DNA of 64,000 nt from Blautia argi (GCF_003287895.1 NZ_CP030280.1:1371501-1435500); one strand, 5' to 3'; shown: positions 53,435 through 63,569, counted from the stretch's first letter. Notes: generated from the sequence alone by a model not told the origin. Made by a program: numbers and translations.

Positions 53435-56400
53435 ATGAAGAACATATTAAAACGAGTTTGCACGGGATTTCTCGCATTGGCAACGGTAATCACTACCTTG
53501 CCGGCAACAACGGCTCATGCAGCAGAAAAACAATACTGGACTGAAAGTGCCGAGCGTGTCGGCATTATAGAACAGGTAATGAATGACGGTTCTATCAAAG
53601 CAACATTTAATGAGGGCTATATGAAAGTCGAGGGAGAAACTGCCTATTGTATCGACATCAACACGGCTTTCAAAAATGGCTACAAGACACGAGCAGACGC
53701 AAGTACGCGTATGAGTGCAGACAAAATTTCTGATGTGGCTTTATCTATTGAATATGTGAAACAGTATGCAGAAACACATAAGGAATTAAATTACAAACAA
53801 GTCTATCTATTAGAACAGGTTGTTGTTTGGCAGAGATTGAGTGTGCATTTGGGTTGGCAGTGCGACAACGTGCGTGCGGCATATAGTGAAATTCCAAAGG
53901 CTACACAAGAGGAAGTGTTTGCCGGAGCCAAAGCCTTTGTGAAAGAAAATAAAGGGCGCTATGAATGTGGTGGATATATTTATTCCGGCGAGGGTCAGGA
54001 ACTTGGACAGTTTTGGGCGAAGTTGAATGTTGGAAATGCAAAACTTCAAAAAGTTTCCAGTAATACCGGTATTACCGATGGCAACGCCAACTATTCTCTT
54101 GCCGGTGCGACTTATGGTGTCTTTGCTGATAAAGAGTGCCAAAAACAACTTGCCACCCTTACGACTGATGAAAACGGAAATACAGATGTTGTAGAGGTAA
54201 CGGCTGGAACTGTCTATATCAAGGAACTTTCTGCACCAGTAGGATATAAAGCGGATAAAACTGTATATTCCTTAAAGGTTGAAGCTGGAAAGACAGTGAC
54301 TTTGAAAGTATCAGATATACCAAAAGTAACGGATACCTTGATTGAACTTTTCAAGATTGATATGGAAACACAAAAAGACAATCCACAGGGAACGGCTTCT
54401 TTAGCAGGCGCAGAGTTTGAGTGGAAATATTATGACGGTTTCTATGCAAAAGATAATCTTCCATCAGAGCCAACACGCACTTGGACAACAAGAACGGTTG
54501 AAGAAAAAGATATGCAAGGAAATGTTCATTACATCACAAAATTAGCGGACGCATACAAAGTATCCGGCGACGCGTTCTATATGCAGAATGGAAAGGCTGT
54601 TCTTCCTCTTGGAACACTGACTGTTGAGGAAGTGAAAAGTCCAACAGGATATTTATTAGAGGGTGCTTATATGCAGGCAAATGGTAGTGAAGAACAGATA
54701 AAAGGTGTCTATCTTACACAGATTACAGAGGACGGCGACCTTGCCGTATTGACAGGTGCGAACCAGTTTTCTGTATCGGATAAAGTCATTCGCGGTGGTG
54801 TAAAAATTCAAAAACGAGATTTAGAAACAGGCGACATCAAACCACAAGGAAGTGCCACGTTAAAAGATACTGCTTTTGACATCATTTCCTTAAATGAAAA
54901 TGCGGTATTGGTTGAGGGAAAATTGCATAAGAAAAATGAAGTTGTAAAAACCATTCATACGGATATTTCCGGTGTTGCCATGACTTCGGATAACCTACTT
55001 CCTTATGGAAAATATAAGATTTTTGAACAGAAATCACCAGAGGGATATTTGACTGATGGTGCAAAAGAGATTGAATTTGAAATTACAGAAAACGGTAAAA
55101 TTGTGGATTTAACAGATAAAGACCATTCTATCTACAATCAAATCAAGCGCGGCGATATTGAGGGTGTCAAGATTGATGCAGGTACACATAAACGCTTGGC
55201 TGATGTTTCCGTTCAAAATTACAAGTAAGACCACAGGCGAAAGTCATGTTGTTGTAACTGATGATAACGGACAGTTTTCTACTTCATCAGATTGGGCTAG
55301 CCATAAACACAATACCAACAAAGGACAGATAAGTGAGGACGGTGTGTGGTTTGGAACTTCTGAGCCGGACGACAGCAAAGGCGCGCTTCCTTACGATACT
55401 TACATCATTGAAGAATTAAGATGTGAAAGCAACAAAGGCTTCAAACTTATTCCTCCATTTGAGATTGTCGTATCAAGAAATAACCATGTGATTGATTTAG
55501 GCACACTTACTGATGAATACGAAAAAAAAATCACTATCCAAACAAGTGCAGCAGGTAAAGACGGCGAAAAGACTATTCTTGCCGGTAAAGAAATTACGAT
55601 TGTAGATACCGTGAAATTAGATGGTCTTGTGAAAGGTACAAAGTATCAGTTAAAAGGCTGGCAGATGGTAAAAGAAGAAAATGCGGAACTTGTGATTGAT
55701 GGAAAACGTGTTGAAAACGATTATACCTTTATTGCTGATGATGAAGAAATGAAAGTGGAAATTGCCTATACATTCAATGCGTCTGCTTTAGGTGGCAAGA
55801 ACCTTGTTACCTTTGAAGAATTGTATGATTTAAGCAATCCAAAAGAACCGGTCAAGGTTGCTGAACATAAGGACATCAATGATGACGGGCAAACTGTTTT
55901 CATTACAGAGCGTATTATCAATATTCATACAACGGCTGCTGATCTAGACGGTAACAAGGAAATTCAGGCAGATAAAGAAGTGACTATTATTGATACGGTT
56001 ACTTTAGAGGGCTTGGAAGTCGGTACAAAATATCAGTTAAAGGGCTGGCAGATGGTAAAAGAAGAAAATGCAGAACTTATCATTGATGGAAAGCGTGTAG
56101 AAAAAGACTATACCTTTATCGCAGATAAGGAAAACATGACAGTAGAAATTGCATTTACATTTGACGCGTCTACTCTTGGTGGGAAACAACTTGTAACTTT
56201 TGAAGAATTGTATGACTTGTCAAATCCTGACGAACCTAAAAAAGTAGCGGAACACAAGGATATTGAGGACGATGGACAGACGGTTACCATCAAGGAAATT
56301 CCAGAGGTGCCGGAAAAGCCGGAAGAACCAAAAACACCAGAGAAACCGACATACCCAACAGACAGTCCGAAAACCGGAGATAACACAAATGTGATGGCGT

Positions 56401-56480
56401 TTGTTGTGATGTTGCTTACTTCTGCCGGTATGCTTGGCGGTACATATCTTTGGAAAAAGTATCGTAAGAAAGAGGACTAA
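53435..56480 (+). pseudogene. Thioester-domain/VaFE-repeat surface adhesin, one frameshift
   Basis: Signal peptide (residues 1-30, ending TTAHAA), then a thioester domain with Cys72 (ETAYCID) and Gln133 (VVWQ), several Cna-B/SpaA-like domains (YSLAGATYGVFADKECQKQL; GYKADKTVYSLKVEAGKTV), two VaFE-type repeats (LVTFEELYDLSNP), a proline-rich wall spacer, and a sortase signal SPKTGD with helix and KKYRKKED tail. At ~55205 the frame breaks (LADVSVQNYK versus LADVPFKITSKTTGES), consistent with one extra T. Cell-wall adhesins of this type occur on ICEs and may help mating contact. Confidence 0.85.
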
Positions 56481-56483
56481 ATT

Positions 56484-57218
56484 ATGGCAATTACATTAGG
56501 GAGTTTGTTTGATGGGATTGGTGTATTTCCTTTGGCAGCCTCCAACTATGGCATTGTTCCCTTATGGGCAAGTGAGATTGAGAAAGTCCCTATTTCTATC
56601 ACAAAGAAACTTGATTTTATTAACGATATGGCAGACAGTATCGGAAAGAGCATACAGACCCTTGCAGGCGTTACCGAGAATGGCTTCGGGAGTACGGGAT
56701 TTTATGTAGGTTCTCTATTACTGATAATTTTAATCATTGGTATTTATATTGCCTATACGGGACTGATAAAAAGAGAAACCAGCAAAGCGGTTCAAGCGGT
56801 TATCAATTTTCTTGTGGTGTTCGTATTGTCCGCTTCATTTATTGCTTACGCTCCCGACTACATCAAGAAGATAAATGAATTTTCATCAGACATCAGTACC
56901 GCTTCACTTGACTTGGGAACAAAAATCATGCTCCCCAACTCTGAAAGTGAGGGCAAGGACAGCGTGGACTTGATACGGGACAGCTTATTTTCTATTCAAG
57001 TGGAACAGCCGTGGCTCTTACTTCAATTCGGTAACAGCAACGCAGAGGAAATCGGGACAGACCGTGTAGAAGCTCTTGTATCGGCAAGCCCAGAGGACGA
57101 GGACGGGAAAACCAGAGAAGAAGTCGTGAAAACAGAAATCGAGGACAACGACAACAACAATCTGACGATACCACAGGTCGTAAACCGTTTTCGCCACAGC
57201 TCTTTGACAACTGAATAA
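56484..57218 (+). pseudogene. Chimeric ORF: C5-methyltransferase start joined to Orf15/VirB6-like gene
   Basis: Residues 1-~41 (MAITLGSLFDGIGVFPLAAS and VPLWASEIEKVPISITK) are the beginning of a cytosine methyltransferase. From KLDFINDMADSIGKSIQTLA on it is the middle of a Tn916 Orf15/VirB6-like conjugation protein, with helices YVGSLLLIILIIGIYIAYTG and AVINFLVVFVLSASFIAYA and the block QPWLLLQFGNSNAEEIGTDR. It ends early at NRFRHSSLTTE. A large deletion fused two genes in frame and removed most of the transfer region. It might express a membrane peptide but cannot act as either parent. Confidence 0.8.
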
Positions 57219-57483
57219 AGCAGACAGATACGTTTGTGAGATAGCGAGCCACGGGGACTGTACGCCACGACCTTTTCAAAAGAAAGCGAGCGACCCACGC
57301 AGTGATCCGAGAGCGACTGTTGGAAAAGTCGTTTTGCCACGACCTATCCTCACAGAATAATGATACGTCCGCATGGTGCGGTTCTGCCCACAAGAATGGG
57401 AATAGTTGAGATACTAACGGAGCTTTCCAAAGCCGTCTGCCTGCTTGAAAAAAATGACACACAGTAAAGGGGGTGCATAGATT
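57219..57483. other. Non-coding gap before xis
   Basis: 265 bases of relatively GC-rich, repeat-containing DNA with GCGAGCGACCC and GAGAGCGACTG near-repeats. No convincing ORF. It ends in AAAGGGGGTGCATAG, the xis ribosome site. Confidence 0.5.
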
Positions 57484-57687
57484 ATGAACAATACTGATGT
57501 GCCTATCTGGGAAAAATATACGCTGACGATTGAAGAAGCGTCCAAATACTTCCGCATTGGCGAAAAGAAATTGCGTAAATTAGCCGAAGAAAACATTGAC
57601 GCTGGCTGGGTTATCGTGAACGGTAACCGTATTCAGATTAAGCGAAAACAATTTGAAAAAATCATAGATACATTGGACGAAATCTAA
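57484..57687 (+). CDS. xis: Tn916-family excisionase
   Basis: A 67-residue basic protein, [20 protein letters not shown], then [20 protein letters not shown], closely resembling Tn916 Xis including its [18 protein letters not shown] end. It bends DNA at the element ends and directs Int to excise. It abuts int. Confidence 0.95.
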   Translation: MNNTDVPIWEKYTLTIEEASKYFRIGEKKLRKLAEENIDAGWVIVNGNRIQIKRKQFEKIIDTLDEI

Positions 57688-57764
57688 TGTCATTGAGCCG
57701 TAGATATGGTATAATAAATGTAGCGTATCACGGCTCATTCCATGACGGAAAGGAGCTTTACACT

Positions 57765-58955
57765 ATGTCTAATGTGAAACGAAAAGACAGTAAAAATCGC
57801 AATTTGCGTAATGGAGAGAGCCAGCGAAAAGACGGAAGATACGTTTATAAATATACCGATATATACGGAAAGCCACAATTTATTTATTCTTGGAAACTTG
57901 TACCGACAGACAAGACACCTGCTGGAAAACGTGATGATATATCGTTGAGGGAAAAAGAAACACAGATAAAAAAAGACCTTAACGACGGTATCGACACAGC
58001 AGGCGGTAAAATGACAGTCTGCCAGCTCTGCGACAAGAAGAACAGCCAAAGAAAGAACATCAAAAGGGCTACTGAAAAAGGACGACAGTATCTTATGAAC
58101 GCTCTAAAAAATGACCCGTTGGGTATGAGGGCGATTGATACCGTCAAACAGTCGGACGCTAAAGAATGGGCTATCAGAATGAGTGAAAAAGGATATGCCT
58201 ATAAAACGATTGATAACTATAAGCGTTCCTTGAAAGCGTCATTTTACATGGCAATACAAGACGACTGTATCAGAAAGAACCCGTTTGAATTTAAGCTAAG
58301 TGATGTTCTGGAAGATGATACGGAGCAGAAAGTTATCCTTACACCAGAGCAGGAAGAACGCCTGCTTGCCTTTATGGAAACAGATAAAATTTACAGTAAG
58401 TATTATGATGAGGTTGTGCTTCTGCTGGAAACGGGACTTCGTATTTCTGAATTTTGCGGACTGACGACACATATTGATATGCAGAACAGAATACTCAATA
58501 TAGACCACCAGCTATTGAAAGACAGCAAAATCGGCTACTATATTGAAACACCAAAGACCCAAAACGGAAAACGGGAACTTCCATTGACAGAACGGGCTTA
58601 TCAAGCAATCCAAAGGATACTAAAGAACAGAGGAAAAGCACAACCGTTGATTGTAGGTGGTTACAGCAATTTCCTATTCTTAAACCGTGAGGGCTTGCCT
58701 AAAGTTGCAGGAAACTATGAGGGCATGGTGCGAGGACTGATTAAGAAGTATAACAAGTATCACACAGATAAGTTACCAAACATTACGCCACATTCATTCC
58801 GACATACTTATTGTACGAATATGGCAAACAAAGGAATGAACCCAAACACTCTGCAATATCTCATGGGACACGCTAACATAACCATGACACTTGGTTATTA
58901 CGCACACGGTACATTTCAATCTGCAAAAGCGGAACTGGAAAGACTGGCTTGTTAA
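57765..58955 (+). CDS. int: Tn916-family tyrosine integrase
   Basis: 396 residues. An N-terminal arm-binding domain (NGESQRKDGRYVYKYTDIYG) is followed by a core-binding domain and a catalytic domain with Arg in ETGLRISEFCG, H-x-x-R in HSFRHTYC, and LMGHANITMTLGYYAHGTF with the nucleophilic tyrosine. Start at MSNVKRK (57765) after GGAAAGGAGC; the frame is open 26 codons further upstream. Intact, so the element remnant could still be mobilised if its ends survive. Confidence 0.93.
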   Translation: MSNVKRKDSKNRNLRNGESQRKDGRYVYKYTDIYGKPQFIYSWKLVPTDKTPAGKRDDISLREKETQIKKDLNDGIDTAGGKMTVCQLCDKKNSQRKNIKRATEKGRQYLMNALKNDPLGMRAIDTVKQSDAKEWAIRMSEKGYAYKTIDNYKRSLKASFYMAIQDDCIRKNPFEFKLSDVLEDDTEQKVILTPEQEERLLAFMETDKIYSKYYDEVVLLLETGLRISEFCGLTTHIDMQNRILNIDHQLLKDSKIGYYIETPKTQNGKRELPLTERAYQAIQRILKNRGKAQPLIVGGYSNFLFLNREGLPKVAGNYEGMVRGLIKKYNKYHTDKLPNITPHSFRHTYCTNMANKGMNPNTLQYLMGHANITMTLGYYAHGTFQSAKAELERLAC

Positions 58956-59507
58956 TATCGGAGCTTATATTTACTACTCATTTACTACTTTTGGTTGCAT
59001 TTTCATGCTGGTAAATGCCAGCTTATGCAAGGTATCTTCCAAAAAGAAAATACCGATAAAGCCCTAAAATACGGGATATATCGGCATTTACCAACTTATG
59101 AAAAGATAATCAGAAATTTAGTAAGTTTTTATAAAATAAAATACTATTTATTTTACAACTTTTGACTGCCAAAACATGAGAATTTATAAGAAGATACAGA
59201 AACTACAAGAAAAATGAAAGTTGCAAAAACCCTTTAAATACAAGGAAAAACGACGATTTAAGGAGATATAAGAACATGATTAAAATACTATTCATCTGCC
59301 ACGGCACTCCAGTTTTATGATAATGCATATCTTCGTAGACTGGGGCAACACAGGGCAGAATATATGGTAGAAAGCCTTGGAATTACTACGGTTTCGACTA
59401 CTAAGGCTCATGAGCGGAATCGGGATAAATGCAAACGTGTTGGGAGAAATCCTTAGTAGTAGTGGACTACTTAGAAGCAATAGAAAAATGTATGGAGGAA
59501 TATTGAG
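58956..59507. other. Right end of Tn916-like element and gene scars
   Basis: 552 bases, AT-rich. The first part is the expected place for the Tn916-like right end, but no end repeat was proved. A start at 59276 follows. A frame at ~59310-59450 (LQFYDNAYLRRLGQHRAEYM onward) has no start and no recognised family; it is a possible gene fragment. Confidence 0.4.
59276..59320 (+). pseudogene. 5' fragment of a low-molecular-weight protein-tyrosine-phosphatase-like gene
   Basis: MIKILFICHGTPVL after TTAAGGAGATATAAGAAC. LMW phosphatases begin MIK-LF-CHGNICRS; here the sequence diverges after CHG and stops. This suggests that the gene was cut by integration of a mobile element at this point. Confidence 0.5.
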
Positions 59508-60404
59508 GTGGGAAAGGAGAAAATAGTATATGGCCAATGTGCTTTGTGTAGGCAAAATAAGGAACTTCAACTTAGTCATATTGTTCCGCGTTTTGTAGGA
59601 CGAAAAATGATAAAGACAGCACTTGGTAATATTCGAGTAACAAATGAACCCAATAAAGTAGCACAGGATATAGAAAAACATTATATGCTGTGCCATGACT
59701 GCGAGGAACTATTTAGTGCCAAGGAACGTTGGTTTGCAAGTAATATTTTTAATCCGTGGCAAGATCATAAGCAGCGAGAATTCAGTTATGACGAGAATTT
59801 AACTTATTTTATAGTTTCACTAAGCTGGAGAAGTTTATATTTAGATTTGGAAGAGTACTCTTGTGATGCGACTTTTGATAAGGAAATACTACTGACAATG
59901 TTAAGAGCTGAGAACATCATGAGAGATTATCTTTTGGGTAAGAGACAAGATGTTTCAGATATTCAGAATCATATGTTTTTCTTTGATAGAATTGAAAGTG
60001 CAAGTAATTATGATTTTGAAAAAAATCCAAGTGTAGCTATGCATAGGAGTATTACTTCGTATTCTGCTTATAATGGAAAAACTTCATTCACGATATCTAA
60101 TCTGCTAGGAATTATGATTGTAACATTTTATTCAATGGAAGAACAGGAAGAGTGGACAAACACACAGATTTTGAATGGCAGGGGAACAATTGTTGCCGAG
60201 AATCAAGGAATTAAAAGCGTAGTAGGACAAGAAATTCAACATTGGATGAATGAAGCAGAAAATGCCAAGACTAACCTCTCTGATAATCAGAAAAATAAAA
60301 TCCTTGAAAAAATGAAAAAGGTCGGTAATGGGATAAGAGATTATGCAATATTTCAGGATTTCATCGATGATGAAATCCTGAAAAGAAATAATGAAAAAAA
60401 ATAG
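59508..60404 (+). CDS. HNH-like zinc protein beside restriction-modification genes
   Basis: 298 residues. The N-terminal region has CALC, then LQLSHIVPRFVGR and CHDC, the C-x2-C...H...C-x2-C arrangement of HNH-type endonucleases. The remainder is helical without recognised motifs. The start is probably GTG 59508 with GGAGG nine bases before. An inverted repeat (CAGGATTTCATC/GATGAAATCCTG) lies in its last codons. It may be a nuclease effector of defence; function unproven. Confidence 0.6.
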   Translation: MGKEKIVYGQCALCRQNKELQLSHIVPRFVGRKMIKTALGNIRVTNEPNKVAQDIEKHYMLCHDCEELFSAKERWFASNIFNPWQDHKQREFSYDENLTYFIVSLSWRSLYLDLEEYSCDATFDKEILLTMLRAENIMRDYLLGKRQDVSDIQNHMFFFDRIESASNYDFEKNPSVAMHRSITSYSAYNGKTSFTISNLLGIMIVTFYSMEEQEEWTNTQILNGRGTIVAENQGIKSVVGQEIQHWMNEAENAKTNLSDNQKNKILEKMKKVGNGIRDYAIFQDFIDDEILKRNNEKK

Positions 60405-60484
60405 AGAGTAAACGGGAAAATTTGATAATTTTAATATTATATTTTTCAGAAATATTACAAATTGCTTTAAAGCAAAGGAAACTC

Positions 60485-60528
60485 GAGCGTTTGGAGTAAA
60501 TATTATAAGTTTTCTCCAAGCTCTTTTT
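60485..60528 (+). terminator. Terminator after the HNH-like gene
   Basis: GAGCGTTTGGAG and CTCCAAGCTC arms with two unpaired bases, followed by five T residues. Confidence 0.7.
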
Positions 60529-60582
60529 GTGATTGTGAGAATTTGAGTATTGCGATTGTGGGATAAAGGGATTTGACAGAAT

Positions 60583-60660
60583 TAATGTTAACATTAGTAC
60601 CAAGAAAATTTATGTTCAGGTTGAAGTTAGACTAAAAACAGGGTATAATTAGACTAAAAA
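60583..60660 (+). promoter_or_regulatory. Promoter of the methyltransferase operon with flanking direct repeats
   Basis: TTGAAG (60621-60626), 17 bases, TATAAT (60644-60649). The 12-base direct repeat TTAGACTAAAAA occurs at 60627-60638 and 60649-60660, 22 bases apart, on both sides of the -10 box: an operator layout. A perfect palindrome, TAATGTTAACATTA, lies upstream at 60583-60596. Confidence 0.65.
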
Positions 60661-60675
60661 AGAGGAGGCGTCAAT

Positions 60676-60858
60676 ATGGCAGATTCATGTATTTATCTTG
60701 ATACATATGTTGTTCAGCAGGATATGAGAATACGCTTACCAAAAGCAGTGTTGTCGAATCTTAATGTGAAAAAAGGAGAAACAAAATTTGATATATATTT
60801 GGATTCAGAAAATCAGTCGTTGGTTTTTAGAATTCACGATGAAAATGGAGGTGCGTAA
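60676..60858 (+). CDS. AbrB/MazE-like small protein
   Basis: 60 residues: MADSCIYLDTYVVQQDMRIR, then LPKAVLSNLNVKKGETKFDI. The D-x-R-I-R-L-P-K segment with the following KKG is the swapped-hairpin AbrB/SpoVT pattern of DNA-binding antitoxins and transition regulators. It shares one base with the methyltransferase start (TAATG), so the pair is co-translated. It may be the controller that binds the TTAGACTAAAAA repeats. Confidence 0.65.
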   Translation: MADSCIYLDTYVVQQDMRIRLPKAVLSNLNVKKGETKFDIYLDSENQSLVFRIHDENGGA

Positions 60859-61930
60859 TGATGGCTGATACCGTAACAGGAGTATCACTCTTTACAGGTG
60901 CTGGCGGTATGGATATTGGATTTGAGAATGCGGGTGTTAAAGTCGTGGTTGCAAATGAATTAGTAAAAGAAGCAGCCGAAACATATAAAACAAACCATTC
61001 TAATTGTGTGATGATTAATGATGATATAAACAATGTAATTAATGATATGGCTAAATATGAAGGTGCAGACTTTGTTTTTGGGGGACCACCTTGTCAAGGT
61101 TTTTCGGTTGCTGGCAAAATGGATCCAAACGATGAACGAAGTAAATTGATATTTACCTTTTTAGATGTAGTTGAAAAAGTTCAACCCAAGGCATTTGTAA
61201 TGGAGAATGTAAAAGCATTAGGTGTATTAGAAAAGTGGGAACCAACTAGAAAGAAATATTTAGAAAGAGCTACAAAAATGGGATATCAATGTATGCCGTT
61301 TATTTTAAATGCATCAGAGTATGGGGTATCGCAAAAAAGAGAAAGAGTATTTTTTTATAGGAATCAAATCAGGTCTTGATCCTTTTTTTGAACACCATAT
61401 GATGGGTATGATAGAGCAGCAGAAAAACAAGGCTCCCGTCATTCGTGATTTGTTACAATCATTAGGAAAAGCTGGAACAGATATTAATCCCAATACTTGT
61501 ACAGCAAAGATAACATTTGCGGCACATCCAGTGATGAGAAAATCACCATATGCGGGGATGTATTTTAATGGACAAGGAAGACCAATTAATGTAGATGGGT
61601 ATTCAAATACTTTACCAGCATCTATGGGTGGAAATAAGACACCATTTGTGGATGAAGAGTATTTGTATGGAAATGCAGAATGTGATTGGGTTGTAGATTA
61701 CCATCAGGGGTTAATTGATGGAAGAATAGTGCCGGAATTTAAAGATGCACCTAGTCGATTACGAAGAATTACAATAAAGGAAGCAGCAAAGATACAGACT
61801 TTCCCAGACAATTATATTTTCTGTGGAAATAAAAGGCAAGGTCTACACACAAATAGGAAATGCCGTACCATGTAAATTAGCAGAAGCTGTGGCTAGGGCA
61901 GTAATTGAATATCAAAAAAAGTATGTATAA
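60858..61930 (+). pseudogene. C5 cytosine DNA methyltransferase, two frameshifts
   Basis: All C5-MTase motifs are present but in three frames. Motif I VSLFTGAGGMDIGFENAG, catalytic motif IV GGPPCQGFSVAGK, motif VI MENVK, and motif VIII KRERVFF near 61350. After seven T residues one base must be dropped to continue FIGIKSGLDPFFEHH. Near 61836 another base, in AAAA, must be dropped to reach motifs IX-X, QIGNAVPCKLAEAVARAV, ending at 61930. Protects host DNA; without it the adjacent endonuclease would be toxic, so sequence error is a serious possibility. Confidence 0.88.
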
Positions 61931-61935
61931 AATCG

Positions 61936-61969
61936 CAACAGCGAGTAAATTGATATTTGCTCGCTGTTG
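61936..61969. terminator. Hairpin between convergent methyltransferase and endonuclease
   Basis: CAACAGCGAG and CTCGCTGTTG are perfect 10-base arms extended by AAA/TTT, between the two convergent stop codons. Confidence 0.75.
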
Positions 61970-61974
61970 TAGAA

Positions 61975-63084
61975 CTACTTAGTAGAGTCATCTTTGTTTT
62001 TGGAATGATTTAGATCGAAAAATTCATCTGCTAATTTCATAAGATAGGCTATGGTTTCATCTTTGAACTTAGTATTTTGGGCAGTTTCGATTATAAAATG
62101 CATAAATTCTTCGCTATCAATTTTATCAATTGAACCAATCATTGAAGATAAAAGATTTTCATATGATATAACTCGAAGTAAAAAATTTTTATTAAGATAT
62201 TCATGTTCAATATTATTTATGAAATCCCCTTGAGCATTGGCTCTTGGCCCTTCTATAAAAAGCATTTTTGTACCGCCAGCAGAAAGAACCTTATCTGCCG
62301 CGTGACGGACATCTGTTTCGGCATAGTCCTTATCTTTTAACTCATTAGATGCAACTAAAGAACCGTCAACATATATATCTAAATCACTGATTTCACGACC
62401 TGATGCACCGCTTTGATTAACAGGGTGTACCTCAACGGTAGCGTTTGGTTCGTTGTACATGAGATGATATGTTCCGGCAACGAGAAGGGTAAGGATTTCC
62501 CCTTCATAACTGTGCTCTAGGGCTTTTTCCATATATGCCATAAGATGCGCAGGGAGATTTGCATTTTTTTCTATAGTGAAAGTTGTCATAGTTGATTTTG
62601 AATTTTTTATATTTATTAGCTTCGAAAGTAAATATATTAAACATTCGTAAGCATCTGTTGATGTAGTAATAAGAGGAAGGTTGTCACAAAGAGAATTAAG
62701 GATAGTCTGATCATTGCCGCGCCTTACAGCGTTTGTTTTTGAAAGTTCTGGAAAACGAGCAGGTTTATTTAAAAATGGTTCATTTGAGCCACCTAATGCC
62801 TTGTCGAGTACCTCCATTTCAAAAGGCACAATTACTTTATGGCAAATTGTTCTTGCATCATATGCACCTGGCAATTCGGATTTTTTTTGTAAACATAAAG
62901 TATTAATACTTTCATCTGTTGCTTTTGCAAGTATAGCTGTAAATAACACATATTTATATGTAAGATGGGTATTATCAATTACAAAATCAATAAAATCCTT
63001 GTGGGCACATGTTGAATTGATAGTCCGTTGAGCATCGACATATGCGGCATTAAGTTTGGCTGAAGCGTTCTCTTTTAATCCCAT
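61975..63084 (-). CDS. Restriction endonuclease, SacI-like
   Basis: 369 residues, intact. The block EISDLDIYVDGSLVASNELK, 60 or so residues before the C-terminal third, fits a PD-(D/E)xK nuclease centre (D...E-L-K). Overall pattern and pairing with a C5 methyltransferase recall the SacI family, whose members cut GAGCTC, but specificity cannot be read from sequence. Convergent to the methyltransferase. It ends FFDLNHSKNKDDSTK. Confidence 0.6.
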   Translation of the reverse strand: MGLKENASAKLNAAYVDAQRTINSTCAHKDFIDFVIDNTHLTYKYVLFTAILAKATDESINTLCLQKKSELPGAYDARTICHKVIVPFEMEVLDKALGGSNEPFLNKPARFPELSKTNAVRRGNDQTILNSLCDNLPLITTSTDAYECLIYLLSKLINIKNSKSTMTTFTIEKNANLPAHLMAYMEKALEHSYEGEILTLLVAGTYHLMYNEPNATVEVHPVNQSGASGREISDLDIYVDGSLVASNELKDKDYAETDVRHAADKVLSAGGTKMLFIEGPRANAQGDFINNIEHEYLNKNFLLRVISYENLLSSMIGSIDKIDSEEFMHFIIETAQNTKFKDETIAYLMKLADEFFDLNHSKNKDDSTK

Positions 63085-63569
63085 TATAAGTTTCCTCCTG
63101 TTATTTGAATGATCATTGGCTGTATAAAGCCATGAGTATACATGCGGAAATAAAGTATATAAATCTATTTAAATCACATATTATTATATCAGAAAATAAA
63201 AACATTTAATAGAGTGAATCGGTAGTTGATAAAATATAAAATTATTTTGGATAGCTGGGGGTATCCAAATCTCTACAGCCTTTTTTACTGAAGACCGATG
63301 GCCCCCTTCGTGCGAATTTTCGCAGAATTAAACAGGGGGGATACCCGCTAAGGTCGGTTGATGTGAAAATATCCGCAGAATATCATCGCTAAAGTCGATT
63401 TTGTTTTGCCGGATAGTACCGAAATACGCAGAAAAAACGTGTAAAAAGCAGCATAAAAATCACAGTTTTTCTGCGTACATTTTGGCAGAAATATAATCCG
63501 AATTGTCTTGCTATTCTGTGCCGTCAGAGTGATATATGTATTACCGAATAAGAAAGGCGGGTACATATT
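63085..63569. other. Non-coding leader of the next ICE-like segment
   Basis: 485 bases. AT-rich after the endonuclease start, then a stretch from ~63255 with GGGGGTATCC, GGCCCCCTTCG and GGGGGGATACCC, resembling leaders found before Tn1549-like element genes. AGACCG/AGGTCGG near-repeats are present. No ORF seen. Confidence 0.4.

Noticed and set aside
55500-56300. Long internal repeat in the adhesin gene
   Set aside because: It is two protein-level VaFE domains with diverged DNA, not a CRISPR array or mobile repeat. No CRISPR array was seen anywhere in the window.
61340-61370. Programmed frameshift at T7 in the methyltransferase
   Set aside because: A second break near 61836 in the same gene, plus five similar breaks in unrelated genes, all insertions, fits sequence error or mutation better than recoding.
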